From positions 1-17,074 of the forward strand of contig JANNEU010000248.1 in assembly GCA_031379035.1 (NCBI GenBank): DNA of 17,074 nt, given 5' to 3'. The DNA comes from JABFRJ01 sp031379035 (GTDB lineage: Bacteria > Pseudomonadota > Alphaproteobacteria > Rhizobiales > Hyphomicrobiaceae). Shown piece by piece: positions 1 through 6,774 of the stretch. The notes under the pieces are model-generated. The model saw nothing but the letters and a program-made list of their open reading frames with translations, was not told the DNA's origin and ran no database searches. How positions within the stretch are numbered: the first letter of the stretch is position 1; every line of letters starts with the position of its first letter. Position numbers and translations under genes: made by a program.

Positions 1-663
1 CTCGGTCACTTCGGCTTGAACCTCGCACGCTATGCGCACTTCACCTCGCCTATCCGCCGTTACGCGGATCTCATCGTGCACCGCTGCCTCGTCCGCGCGC
101 TCGGCGCGGGTGGCGACGGCATCACCGATCGAGAACTTGGCGAACTCGTCCAGATCGCCGAAGAAATCTCCCAGGCCGAACGCCGCGCCATGGCCGCCGA
201 ACGCGAAACCACCGACCGGCTTATCGCAGCCCACCTGGCCGACCGCGTCGGCGCGCAGTTCCGTGGCCGCATCGCCGGCGTGACACGCGCTGGCCTGTTC
301 GTGAAGCTCGCCGAAACGGGTGCCGATGGCTTCATCCCCGTCTCAACCTTGGGCCAGGATTTCTTCGTCCACGATCCGGCGCGTCACGCCCTCATCGGCG
401 ACCGCACACGGCGCGGATTTCAATTGGGCGACACCGTCGACGTACGCCTGGTCGAAGCCGTGCCCAGCGCCGGCGCGTTGCGCTTTGAAATGCTCAGCGA
501 CGGCCAAAGCGGCATGGCCCCCGCGAGCGCTGCGGCACGAAGCGGCGCACGCAACGGCGGCGGTGGCGGCCGCAAGTACACACCCGGCGGGGGGCGCGCC
601 ACACCCGGCGGCGGCCGCCCCACCCCCGGCGGCGGCCGCAAAGGACCACCGAAGCGGCGGTAG
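1..663 (+). CDS. rnr: Ribonuclease R, C-terminal part (5' end outside window)
   Basis: 3'-to-5' exoribonuclease of the RNB family that degrades structured RNA in the cytoplasm. The reading frame is open from base 1, so the N-terminal cold-shock domains and most of the RNB domain lie upstream. Visible are the end of the RNB domain (ARYAHFTSPIRRYADLIVHR, a family signature), a short helical segment, then an S1 RNA-binding domain at about residues 80-165 of the visible part (FRGRIAGVTRAGLFVKL, GADGFIPVSTL). The protein ends in a basic Gly/Arg-rich tail with three TPGGGR copies and a KGPPKRR end. Basic tails are usual in RNase R and help bind RNA; the regular repeat is a local elaboration. An ATG-like internal start is not meaningful because the domain is already under way at base 1. 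The assignment is secure. Confidence 0.95.
   Translation, partial: LGHFGLNLARYAHFTSPIRRYADLIVHRCLVRALGAGGDGITDRELGELVQIAEEISQAERRAMAAERETTDRLIAAHLADRVGAQFRGRIAGVTRAGLFVKLAETGADGFIPVSTLGQDFFVHDPARHALIGDRTRRGFQLGDTVDVRLVEAVPSAGALRFEMLSDGQSGMAPASAAARSGARNGGGGGRKYTPGGGRATPGGGRPTPGGGRKGPPKRR
562..650 (+). repeat. GC-rich repeat encoding the TPGGGR tail of RNase R
   Basis: Imperfect 18-bp units built on cccggcggcggccgc encode three TPGGGR copies in the RNase R tail. The units differ at wobble positions, so the array is not freshly duplicated. It is a low-complexity, slippage-prone stretch inside a coding region. Confidence 0.7.
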
Positions 664-957
664 CGGGTGAACGTCCTGTAGCCAAGCATATGTGAGCAAG
701 AACTACCTTGCGACCTGACGTGCCTCAATCCATCAAACATTGCATGCGCCAATACTCAGACCCGAAACATCCAAGTAACTCGATAAATTCACTAGAAAAC
801 GAAAGCGTTTTGGGCAATGCTACGCGAATTCAGAACGCTGGCCATCACCACGACGCAACGCGCGAAGGAGGGCCCAAATTCACAACAGTAATTTCCACCC
901 AACTCTCAGTCCAAATCTGACCGCCTTTAAATCCGTGACCTGATACGGGAGAAGATG
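664..957. other. Intergenic region between rnr and the TerB-like gene, no convincing gene
   Basis: About 290 bases, clearly more AT-rich than rnr. A 70-codon frame starting with TTG at 708 has no ribosome site and no protein-like composition, so it is not called. A small inverted repeat (aaaacg-aaag-cgtttt, 796-811) lacks a T tract and is a weak terminator candidate. A purine-rich aaggagg at about 865 is not followed by a start codon. A promoter for the downstream gene presumably lies here, but no clear -35/-10 pair was found. Confidence 0.5.
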
Positions 958-1434
958 ATGTCGATTAAGGAAAAATTTACAGCAGCCGAATGGAATTCTC
1001 TGAAAGCTCTGCCATTTCAATTTTTCTCGTTTGTTGCCCTGGCCGACGGAGAAGTAGACGACGAAGAGTTTGAACAACTTCGCGAGCAATTCAGAAATGC
1101 GGCATTCGTAAAGAGCATTGTACACCGAGAGCTCTTGTTGGACATTCTGCAACACGACGACCTTATGGCCTTGCTCAAGGCCAACATAGGCCGGACCGCG
1201 GCTGTCAAGGCTGCGCCGGGGCTCAAGAGCCTGCTGACAAGAAAGCTAGGCGACGCCGACTACTCACTGTTCATGTCGAGCTTATTTTATAGCGCCTATG
1301 AGACGGCAAACGCTTCAGGCGTTGGAAACTCTGGCCAAGGAGCCAAGGTCAGCAGGGAAGAAGACTTTGCGCTCGATGTCCTGCTCGGGCTTTACGAAAT
1401 CAAGTGGCCCCCAGAAAACATTGGGACTTCTTAA
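958..1434 (+). CDS. Small acidic protein with TerB-like motif, function unknown
   Basis: A 158-residue soluble protein with no signal peptide or membrane segment. Residues about 20-45 read FFSFVALADGEVDDEEFEQL, which resembles the metal-binding acidic loop of TerB/DjlA-type domains (hydrophobic helix, then ADGxxxxxE). The rest is predicted mostly helical and ends in KWPPENIGTS. Two ATG codons are adjacent at 955 and 958. The GGAG at 948-951 is better spaced (6 nt) for 958. The first 120 bases are AT-rich (about 40-45% GC by eye) against about 65% in rnr, suggesting foreign origin. It converges on the TIR-FGE gene. TerB domains occur in tellurite-resistance and conflict-type systems, but the similarity seen here is a motif only; a plain hypothetical protein is the safe call. 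Confidence 0.8.
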   Translation: MSIKEKFTAAEWNSLKALPFQFFSFVALADGEVDDEEFEQLREQFRNAAFVKSIVHRELLLDILQHDDLMALLKANIGRTAAVKAAPGLKSLLTRKLGDADYSLFMSSLFYSAYETANASGVGNSGQGAKVSREEDFALDVLLGLYEIKWPPENIGTS

Positions 1435-1473
1435 ATCAAAGAGACCCCAAAGCCTTTTTTCGCCAAATCATAC

Positions 1474-1495
1474 ACCCGATGCGCAAGCATCGGGT
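1474..1495. repeat. Perfect hairpin, 9-bp stem with GCAA loop
   Basis: acccgatgc - gcaa - gcatcgggt forms a perfect 9-bp stem closed by a GNRA-type tetraloop on the + strand. It sits between two converging genes and could stop or stabilise either transcript. There is no T tract on either side, so it is not a standard intrinsic terminator. A run of six T lies 14 bases upstream (1455-1460), on the wrong side for the + strand. Confidence 0.6.
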
Positions 1496-1510
1496 AATCG
1501 CAAGCTGACT

Positions 1511-1540
1511 CCCAACGAAAGGCAGCCCAACGAAAGGCAG
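1511..1540. repeat. Exact 15-bp tandem duplication
   Basis: cccaacgaaaggcag occurs twice head to tail (1511-1525 and 1526-1540) with no mismatch. It lies in non-coding DNA between converging genes and looks like a recent slippage or repair duplication. Confidence 0.85.
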
Positions 1541-1586
1541 CAAGTCGAAGTCGGCGGCGCTTCGTCACTCTGAAACGACAATTCTA

Positions 1587-3050
1587 TCAATCCAGTGTTC
1601 GCGCAACGCGGAAGCCGGTGTTGAAGTTCCGCAGCTCGGGCTGACTGCGTTCGCGCGTGGCGGAGCGCACCATGTTGGGCGTATCGTACCAGGAGCCGCC
1701 GCGGACAACGCGCCGCCGGCTCGTCTGCTCGGCCTCATCGACGGTGCGTGCGACACCGTCCGGCGGAAGGCCAGCATAGCTGTCTACCCAGGGGTCCTCG
1801 ACCCACTCGCGGACATTGCCGTGCATGTCGCAAAGACCAAACGCGCTGGGCGGGAAGCTGCCGACGGGCAACGACTGACGGCGATAGCTGCCGCTTGGTC
1901 CACCTGCGTAGCCACGGCTCGCGTCGAAATTGGCGAGGTCGGAGGTGATCGTGTCACCGCAGGAGAACGGCCCCTGAATACCGGCACGCGCAGCGTACTC
2001 CCATTCGGCCTCGCTCAGCAAACGATAGGGTTTGCCAGTCCGCTTACGCAACCAGTCCAGGTAGGCATGCGCGTCCAACCAAGAGACGTTGATGACCGGC
2101 CGATTGCCACGGCCCCACCCTTTGTCGTCAGGCACGTAACCGGCAAGCCCACCATCCTGAGTGAACGCGGCCCATTCGTCGAACGTCACCGGCGTACGGC
2201 CAACCGCGAAGGCGTGAGCGATCTCGACCGTCGTCAGCGGCTCCTCGGTGGAGTCGTGCCCCGTCTCGCTCTGTGGCGAGCCGATGGAAAAGCTCCCCGG
2301 CCGGATGATCACCATCTGCGGGGCCAGATCATCGTCGCGAAACAACTGAGGTTCGCGCGACAGAAAATTGAACTCCCGTTCCTGATTGCTGGCACCCACC
2401 AGAACGACCAAATGACCTGCCGGTCGCACAAGCGACGCCGCCGCCGATTGCCCAGGTTGCGCTGGTACCCCGCTCGTCGCCGACCGGGTCAAACGCAATT
2501 TGTGCAGGCGATACTCGACCAGCGCCGCGTTGGAACCGTTAGGATAACGAGTCAAATAGTATTCGTACGATTCAATCGAGCCGTCGGCTTCCACCTCCGC
2601 GTATAGTTTCTCCTCAGCCGAGCGTGGCGGACCGGACGATGTCTGACTTGCGCGATCAGGTGCGCCAGGGCGCACCGGTTTCAAACCGAGCCCGGACAAG
2701 GCTTCAAGCACCGCTTCGATGTCACCGACCAACCCCGTCTGCATCAAATTGAACGGTTTGGGGATTGCACTCGGGGCCACTTCGTCAATCCGTAAGGGGA
2801 CGAGTTTGTTGCATCGCGCGGCATGGTCCGCTTCTGCGTAAACCCACTGCGAGTCGATCGACTGCGGTGTCCAGATGACAATGACCGCCTTGGCATCTTC
2901 CAGCTTCTGGCCGATGACCTTCGTGAACGTGGCACCGATGCTCAGGTGCCGGTCCCACCAAACGGAAAGGCCGTAACCTTCCAGGTTGCGAGCAATCGAT
3001 GTCGCAAGATCCCGATTGTCTTTATCATAGCTGATGAAGATGTCGCTCAT
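1587..3050 (-). CDS. TIR domain - FGE-like (C-type-lectin fold) fusion protein
   Basis: A 487-residue protein with two domains. Residues 1-120 are a TIR domain (MSDIFISYDKDNRD, GLSVWWDRHLSIG, then SIDSQWVYAEAD). The Glu at about 73 in that last motif matches the catalytic Glu of NAD-cleaving bacterial TIRs. A linker follows, with a YYLTRYPNGSNA helix-pair motif (about 164-175) common in caspase- and TIR-linked FGE proteins. Residues about 245-487 are an FGE/SUMF1-like domain (GSFSIGSP, YRLLSEAEWEYAARAG, GNVREWVED, VVRGGSW, NTGFRV). The copper-binding Cys pair that true formylglycine-generating enzymes carry just after GGSW is missing (YDTPNMVRSATR), so formylglycine formation is unlikely and ligand or peptide binding is more likely. 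A TTG at 3080 extends the frame by 10 residues, but M-S-D-I-F-I-S-Y is the usual TIR beginning; no strong ribosome site decides this. Domains are secure; an effector role is inferred. Confidence 0.9.
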   Translation of the reverse strand: MSDIFISYDKDNRDLATSIARNLEGYGLSVWWDRHLSIGATFTKVIGQKLEDAKAVIVIWTPQSIDSQWVYAEADHAARCNKLVPLRIDEVAPSAIPKPFNLMQTGLVGDIEAVLEALSGLGLKPVRPGAPDRASQTSSGPPRSAEEKLYAEVEADGSIESYEYYLTRYPNGSNAALVEYRLHKLRLTRSATSGVPAQPGQSAAASLVRPAGHLVVLVGASNQEREFNFLSREPQLFRDDDLAPQMVIIRPGSFSIGSPQSETGHDSTEEPLTTVEIAHAFAVGRTPVTFDEWAAFTQDGGLAGYVPDDKGWGRGNRPVINVSWLDAHAYLDWLRKRTGKPYRLLSEAEWEYAARAGIQGPFSCGDTITSDLANFDASRGYAGGPSGSYRRQSLPVGSFPPSAFGLCDMHGNVREWVEDPWVDSYAGLPPDGVARTVDEAEQTSRRRVVRGGSWYDTPNMVRSATRERSQPELRNFNTGFRVARTLD

Positions 3051-3309
3051 CGGCATCAATCCATTCAACGAATACGCCAATCTTTTCTCAAAATTTCAGT
3101 CGCGCCCACATTTCGCGCCGCAGCATCTTCTGGCCACCTGGTAGCGCAAGGCTCTGCAGCCGACCGTGAACAACACTCGAAGCAATCATTTCAGGCCACG
3201 ATATCGCAAACGCTAGCATAAGCGCTAACCGAATGTCAGCGAGAAACCTATCGCAAATCTGCGGGTCTGCAAGCGGGACCTATGCGCATTTCATGCACGG
3301 CTGCCCTAT
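3051..3309. other. Upstream region of the TIR-FGE gene, no gene seen
   Basis: About 260 bases between the start of the TIR-FGE gene and the end of the GNAT gene, both on the minus strand. The part nearest the TIR gene (3080-3100) is AT-rich and may hold its promoter, but no clear consensus was found. No frame here looks like protein; the + strand frame crossing it is the complement of the TIR gene. Confidence 0.45.
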
Positions 3310-3936
3310 CTACACCCCCCTCACCCGCCCGCGTAGCGCCACGCCTGCGCCGTCCACCAACGCCGCCAGCAACAACCGCGCTTGATCCACCGGTCCTGGC
3401 ATCTCGATCTGGCCGGGTGGCACGCGTTGAAACCCGAAACGCGCATAGTAGGGCGGATCGCCCACCAGCAACACGGCAACGAGACCAGCCGCCCGCGCCG
3501 ACGCGAGACCTTCGACAATCAAGCGGCGGCCGTGGCCCTGGTTGGCATACGCAGGCGCGACGCCGAGCGGGCCGAGCATCAACGCGCCGCCCGCGGTGTG
3601 ATCCGCATCCCCGATCCGGATCGCCGTAAACCGGATCATGGCGACCAGTGGCGCGACCAGTGGCGCAACGAGTGGCGCAACGAGCGGCGCAACGAGCGGT
3701 GCGTTTGATCCGACGCCCATACCCGCGCCATCGAACAGCACACGACAATGCGGCGTGAACGGCGGCTGTCCCTCCCGCACGCGATAGGCAGTGCGCGTCA
3801 ATGCACCGGGGCCGAACACCGCATCATGCAGCGCTTCAATCGCCGGCAGATCCTCGCGGCGTACGGCGCGCGACGGAAACACCGCCGGATCAGAGACGGG
3901 CAGAGCAGAAACGTCAGGCATGGGTGCAAGAGACAT
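3310..3936 (-). CDS. GNAT family N-acetyltransferase (YhbS-like)
   Basis: Cytoplasmic acetyl-CoA-dependent N-acetyltransferase, 208 residues, substrate unknown. The fold is recognisable from SRAVRREDLPAIEALHDAVF (first strand and helix, about 22-41), then LGPLGVAPAYANQGHGRRL (about 121-139), which is the acetyl-CoA pyrophosphate loop (Q/N-x-G-x-G/R pattern), and VLLVGDPPYYARFGFQRV (about 155-172), typical of the YhbS-like branch. The odd part is residues 79-99, five copies of APLV in a row encoded by a 12-bp DNA repeat, placed just before the strand MIRFTAIRIG. The start was put at the ATG at 3936 because the family pattern begins soon after; another ATG is at 3921, and neither has a good ribosome site. 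The frame continues upstream to 4146 but overlaps the region in front of the next gene and looks unlike protein. The gene is divergent from the hydrolase. Confidence 0.85.
   Translation of the reverse strand: MSLAPMPDVSALPVSDPAVFPSRAVRREDLPAIEALHDAVFGPGALTRTAYRVREGQPPFTPHCRVLFDGAGMGVGSNAPLVAPLVAPLVAPLVAPLVAMIRFTAIRIGDADHTAGGALMLGPLGVAPAYANQGHGRRLIVEGLASARAAGLVAVLLVGDPPYYARFGFQRVPPGQIEMPGPVDQARLLLAALVDGAGVALRGRVRGV
3641..3700 (-). repeat. Five 12-bp tandem repeats inside the GNAT gene (APLV x5)
   Basis: Units at 3641, 3653, 3665, 3677 and 3689 follow the pattern gcRaCSagYggY. The first two are identical (gcgaccagtggc) and the last three differ by one or two bases from each other. The unit length is a multiple of three, so gain or loss of copies keeps the frame and adds or removes four residues. 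Confidence 0.9.
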
Positions 3937-4046
3937 CGAAGCGAAACCAAATGACGAAACGACAACGCGAAGCGATGGCCGCGCGCATCCGCCTGTGGCA
4001 TACACGAAGCACCCAACGGCTGGCGAATCGCGCAGGCCATTCCAAG

Positions 4047-4070
4047 CAAAGTTGTGCCAAACAAAGTTGT
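4047..4070. repeat. Spaced direct repeat caaagttgt upstream of the hydrolase gene
   Basis: caaagttgt occurs at 4047-4055 and 4062-4070, with start-to-start spacing of 15, in the 163-base divergent region between the GNAT and hydrolase genes. It could be a pair of regulator half-sites or chance; the spacing is not a helical multiple. Low confidence in function. Confidence 0.35.
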
Positions 4071-4099
4071 CTTTGCGCTGCCCCGGAACCGTCCTCTCC

Positions 4100-5059
4100 A
4101 TGACCCTCGTCGCGCTCGCCCGCAATCCTGTTCCCAGTGGGGCCATCGCCGGGCTCTTCCAGGGCTACGATGGCGCACCCCTGCGCTATGCACGCTGGAC
4201 CGAAACAACGGGCGATTGTCGCGGCACGGTTGTGATCGTCAGTGGCCGGACCGAGTTCATCGAGAAGTATTTCGAAACCGTCGCCGATCTGCGCCGCCGC
4301 GGCTTCGCCGTCGCCATCATGGACCTGCGCGGCCAAGGCGGCTCCAAGCGGCTGCTCGACAACCCGCTCAAAGGCCACGTGCGCCACTTCCGCGATTACG
4401 ACTACGATCTCGCGCTGTTCATGAAAGAAGTGGTGATGCCGCATATGCCGCAGCCCTATCTGGCGCTTGGCCACTCGCTCGGCAGCCACATTCTGCTGCG
4501 GATCGCCGGCGTGTCGGAATGCCCCTTCGAGCGCATGATCCTGATCGGGGCCATGCTCGAGATTGCACCGCAGCAGTTGAAGCTGCCGAAGGCGCTTGTC
4601 CGCGGCTTCGTAGAGCTTGGCGCGGGCTTTGGAGCGGGGGCACCGTTCCTGCCTTTGACGGCACACAAGCCGATGACGACGATCCCATTCGAGAACAACG
4701 AACTGACGTCCGACCGCGAACGCTACAAGCGCGCCGCAGCGGTGGTGGAGGCGGCACCCGAGCTGGCACTGGGCCCGCCCACGGTGGGGTGGCTGCGCGC
4801 CGCGCTGCGATCCTGCGCCATGCTCGCCGCCCCCGACTATCCAGCGCGCGTGCGCCTGCCGGTGTTGATGGTGGCTGCCGGCCGCGACACAGTCGTCTCC
4901 ACCCAAGCCATCGAAGATTTTGTGCCACGGCTTAAACTCGGCACGCTCGCGCTGATCGGCACCTCAAAACACGAAGTGCTGCAAGAAAACGACGACATCC
5001 GTGGCCGCTTCTGGGCCTCCTTCGACGCCTACACCGCCGGCATCAAAGCCGCAGCGTAA
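4100..5059 (+). CDS. Alpha/beta hydrolase, lysophospholipase / monoacylglycerol lipase type
   Basis: Predicted serine hydrolase, 319 residues, acting on lysophospholipids or monoacylglycerols. The catalytic triad is visible: nucleophile Ser126 in GHSLGS (124-129), Asp263 in GRDTVVS, and His291 in TSKHEVLQEND. The N-terminal part has VVIVSGRTEFIEKY (45-57) and AVAIMDLRGQGGS (70-82), the oxyanion strand and the DxRGxGxS motif typical of the PldB/MGL (hydrolase_4) group. There is no signal peptide, so it is likely cytoplasmic or membrane-peripheral. The ATG at 4100 was chosen because conserved sequence starts just after it; the frame runs open back to 3791 but that part reads as low-complexity antisense of the GNAT gene. 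The upstream sequence has no strong ribosome site. It ends 12 bases before the converging SDR gene. Family is secure, substrate is not. Confidence 0.9.
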   Translation: MTLVALARNPVPSGAIAGLFQGYDGAPLRYARWTETTGDCRGTVVIVSGRTEFIEKYFETVADLRRRGFAVAIMDLRGQGGSKRLLDNPLKGHVRHFRDYDYDLALFMKEVVMPHMPQPYLALGHSLGSHILLRIAGVSECPFERMILIGAMLEIAPQQLKLPKALVRGFVELGAGFGAGAPFLPLTAHKPMTTIPFENNELTSDRERYKRAAAVVEAAPELALGPPTVGWLRAALRSCAMLAAPDYPARVRLPVLMVAAGRDTVVSTQAIEDFVPRLKLGTLALIGTSKHEVLQENDDIRGRFWASFDAYTAGIKAAA

Positions 5060-5071
5060 CGAGAACACATC

Positions 5072-5764
5072 TCAATACGCAATGCCTGCGCCGGCGTAGT
5101 CTTCGAACACACCGGACGTAGCAACACTCAACGTAGCAATGCGTTGGACAAGACCGTCGGCGCTGGCCGCCGGCGTGATGTCCGCGCCCGACCCACCCAT
5201 ATCCGTTTGCACCCAACCCGGATGATAAACACCAACCGCAATGCCGGCGGGCTTCAGCTCCACCGCCAGGTTCACCCCAACGTTGGCCGCAGCCGCTTTC
5301 GACGCACGATACAGATAGCTTGATCCCTTCGCCGCCTGCGACGACGCCATGCGCGACGAGATGATCGCGATCTTGGCACCAGGCGCGGCCTTGAGGTTCG
5401 GCAACAGCGCGCGCACCGTGAAGAACGCACCCGTCACGTTGGTCGACAGCACCTCAGCCCAACGCTGCATTGTGTTCTCAGGATCGTCGATAGCCGCCCG
5501 CGGCCCCATCACGCCTGCGTTTGCGATCAGCACATCAATCGGCCGCCGACTGAGCCGCGCGACAAGGGCATCCAGACTGCCTACATGACCAACATCCAGC
5601 GGCAGCACCTGCATCGTCGGATGCGCGGCCTTCAGCGCCGCCAGCGCCGGCGCAGTGTCGGGTGCGCGCGCCGTCGCAATCACCGTCGCGCCACTAGCGG
5701 CGTACCTGCGCGCCAACTCAAGCCCGATGCCACGATTGGCCCCTGTGATGAGAACGGTTGTCAT
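5072..5764 (-). CDS. Short-chain dehydrogenase/reductase (SDR)
   Basis: NAD(P)-dependent oxidoreductase of the classical SDR family, 230 residues, cytoplasmic, substrate unknown. The sequence shows the cofactor loop TGANRGIG (7-14), the ANAGV motif (81-85), catalytic Asn109, Ser137 in ISSRM, and Tyr152-x3-Lys156 in YRASK, followed by HPGWVQTDMGG (181-191), the post-catalytic PG motif. The overall pattern (PENTMQRWAEVLSTNVTG, then GVYHPGWVQTDMG) resembles C-factor / sniffer-type carbonyl reductases. The start is the ATG at 5764, preceded by a GAAGGG ribosome site about 8 bases upstream; a longer frame to 5785 would place that site inside the gene. It is divergent from the outer-membrane protein gene and converges tightly on the hydrolase. 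Confidence 0.92.
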   Translation of the reverse strand: MTTVLITGANRGIGLELARRYAASGATVIATARAPDTAPALAALKAAHPTMQVLPLDVGHVGSLDALVARLSRRPIDVLIANAGVMGPRAAIDDPENTMQRWAEVLSTNVTGAFFTVRALLPNLKAAPGAKIAIISSRMASSQAAKGSSYLYRASKAAAANVGVNLAVELKPAGIAVGVYHPGWVQTDMGGSGADITPAASADGLVQRIATLSVATSGVFEDYAGAGIAY

Positions 5765-5939
5765 AGCTGGCACCCTTCGGCCCATCGGGGCGATCGTTGA
5801 CCTACAAACAAATGGAACAGTCTTGGTAACGTTTCGTCAAGCTTAACCAAAACGTAACGCTTTCCGCACAACATGCGCCCAGCCCGGCCGTGTGGTGCCG
5901 GCGCCATCCTCTTGTGTGTGTTGCGTAAGGATCGCTCTC
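5765..5939. promoter_or_regulatory. Divergent promoter region between SDR and outer-membrane protein genes
   Basis: 175 bases separate two divergent starts. The middle (about 5810-5870) is AT-rich against GC-rich surroundings and contains ttggt (5824) and an accaa copy about 17 bases later, an imperfect dyad with two near-copies of aacgt. This is where promoters are expected; no firm -35/-10 pair was identified. Confidence 0.4.
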
Positions 5940-6773
5940 TTGAAAACCGCTTTCGCCCGGCGTTGCCCGGCATTGCGCACCCTTTGGGCTGCGCCACTTC
6001 TTCCAGCCTTTCTGCTCGCGCTGCCAACGCATGGGCCTGCCCTAGCGCAGCAACCCTACGGCAAGCCCTACTCCGATCCCTATCGCACCGGGCCCACCCG
6101 GCCGCTCGACGGCAGCCCGCGCAATGGCGTCTATTCCGCACAACCCGCACCGAGCTATGAAGCAGCGCCGCGCGGTCTTGGCTCCAACGGTCCCGGCTCG
6201 AGCGGCTTTGGCTCAGATGCGCCCGCCATCTGGCGCGGTCTTTACGCCGGTGTGCAAGCTGGCCATCGCTGGACCAACACTGAGGCACCCGGCTCCGGCC
6301 TCACATCGCTGACGCCGCGCGGCCTGCAATTCGGTGCGCACCTCGGCCACAACTTCCAATCCGGCAACATCGTCTATGGCCTCGAAGGCGATCTGATGCT
6401 GGGCAGCGCGTCCGCATCAACGACGAGCGGTGCCACCACGCTATCGATGAAGGACAGTTGGACCTCCTCGCTGCGTGCCCGCGCCGGCTACAGCTTCGGC
6501 CCCGCCTTGCTCTACGCAACGGGCGGCGTCGCACTCACCGGACAGGACCTCACGTTGAAGTCAGGCGCCCTCACCGCCGCGATGAGCGATGCCCGTCTCG
6601 GGCTTGTGCTCGGCGCGGGCCTCGAAATGCAGCTGACGCAACAGCTCAGCGCGCGCATCGAAGGCCTGCACTACAGCTACAAAGACTCTGTCCTCACCGG
6701 CGGCACCATCGGCCAAACCGTCAAACAGGACAGCAACGTCCTCCGCGCCGGCGTGTCGTATCGCTTCAACTAA
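5940..6773 (+). CDS. Outer-membrane beta-barrel protein (small OmpA/Omp25-like barrel)
   Basis: Exported protein of 277 residues. Residues 1-36 are a signal peptide with a long leucine/alanine core and an ALA-QQ cleavage site. Residues 37-95 are a Pro/Gly/Ser-rich linker (GKPYSDPYRTGPTRP, LGSNGPGSSGFGS). The rest is a barrel: WRGLYAGVQAGHRW (first strand), alternating strands such as FGAHLGHNFQSGNIVYGLEGDL, LRARAGYSFGPALLYATGGVAL, and a closing VLRAGVSYRFN. This is the eight-stranded barrel type widespread in Rhizobiales. The start was set at TTG 5940 because it has AAGGA (5927-5931) at 8 bases and gives a proper Met-Lys-Thr signal peptide; the longer frame from 5892 adds a Cys-rich leader that does not fit. 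The final residue is Asn rather than the usual aromatic. Specific role (structural, porin or immunogenic surface protein) is unknown. Confidence 0.85.
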   Translation: MKTAFARRCPALRTLWAAPLLPAFLLALPTHGPALAQQPYGKPYSDPYRTGPTRPLDGSPRNGVYSAQPAPSYEAAPRGLGSNGPGSSGFGSDAPAIWRGLYAGVQAGHRWTNTEAPGSGLTSLTPRGLQFGAHLGHNFQSGNIVYGLEGDLMLGSASASTTSGATTLSMKDSWTSSLRARAGYSFGPALLYATGGVALTGQDLTLKSGALTAAMSDARLGLVLGAGLEMQLTQQLSARIEGLHYSYKDSVLTGGTIGQTVKQDSNVLRAGVSYRFN

Positions 6774-6774
6774 A

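Noticed and set aside
708..920. 70-codon frame between rnr and the TerB-like gene
   Set aside because: TTG start without ribosome site, polar unstructured composition, no family resemblance.
1821..2606. 261-codon frame on the + strand
   Set aside because: It is the complement of the TIR-FGE gene, whose motifs are unambiguous; the + strand product is Arg-rich and featureless.
3791..4099. N-terminal extension of the hydrolase by 103 residues
   Set aside because: Overlaps the GNAT coding region on the other strand and reads as low-complexity Arg/Ser/Thr sequence; homology starts at 4100.
3937..4146. N-terminal extension of the GNAT gene by 70 residues
   Set aside because: The extension overlaps the hydrolase start, has no GNAT features, and the family pattern begins after the ATG at 3936.
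3914..4906. 330-codon minus-strand frame antisense to the hydrolase
   Set aside because: The + strand frame carries a full catalytic triad; the antisense frame is a GC-rich artefact.
5761..6288. 175-codon minus-strand frame upstream of the SDR gene
   Set aside because: Runs through the divergent promoter and across the signal peptide of the outer-membrane protein; no protein-like features.
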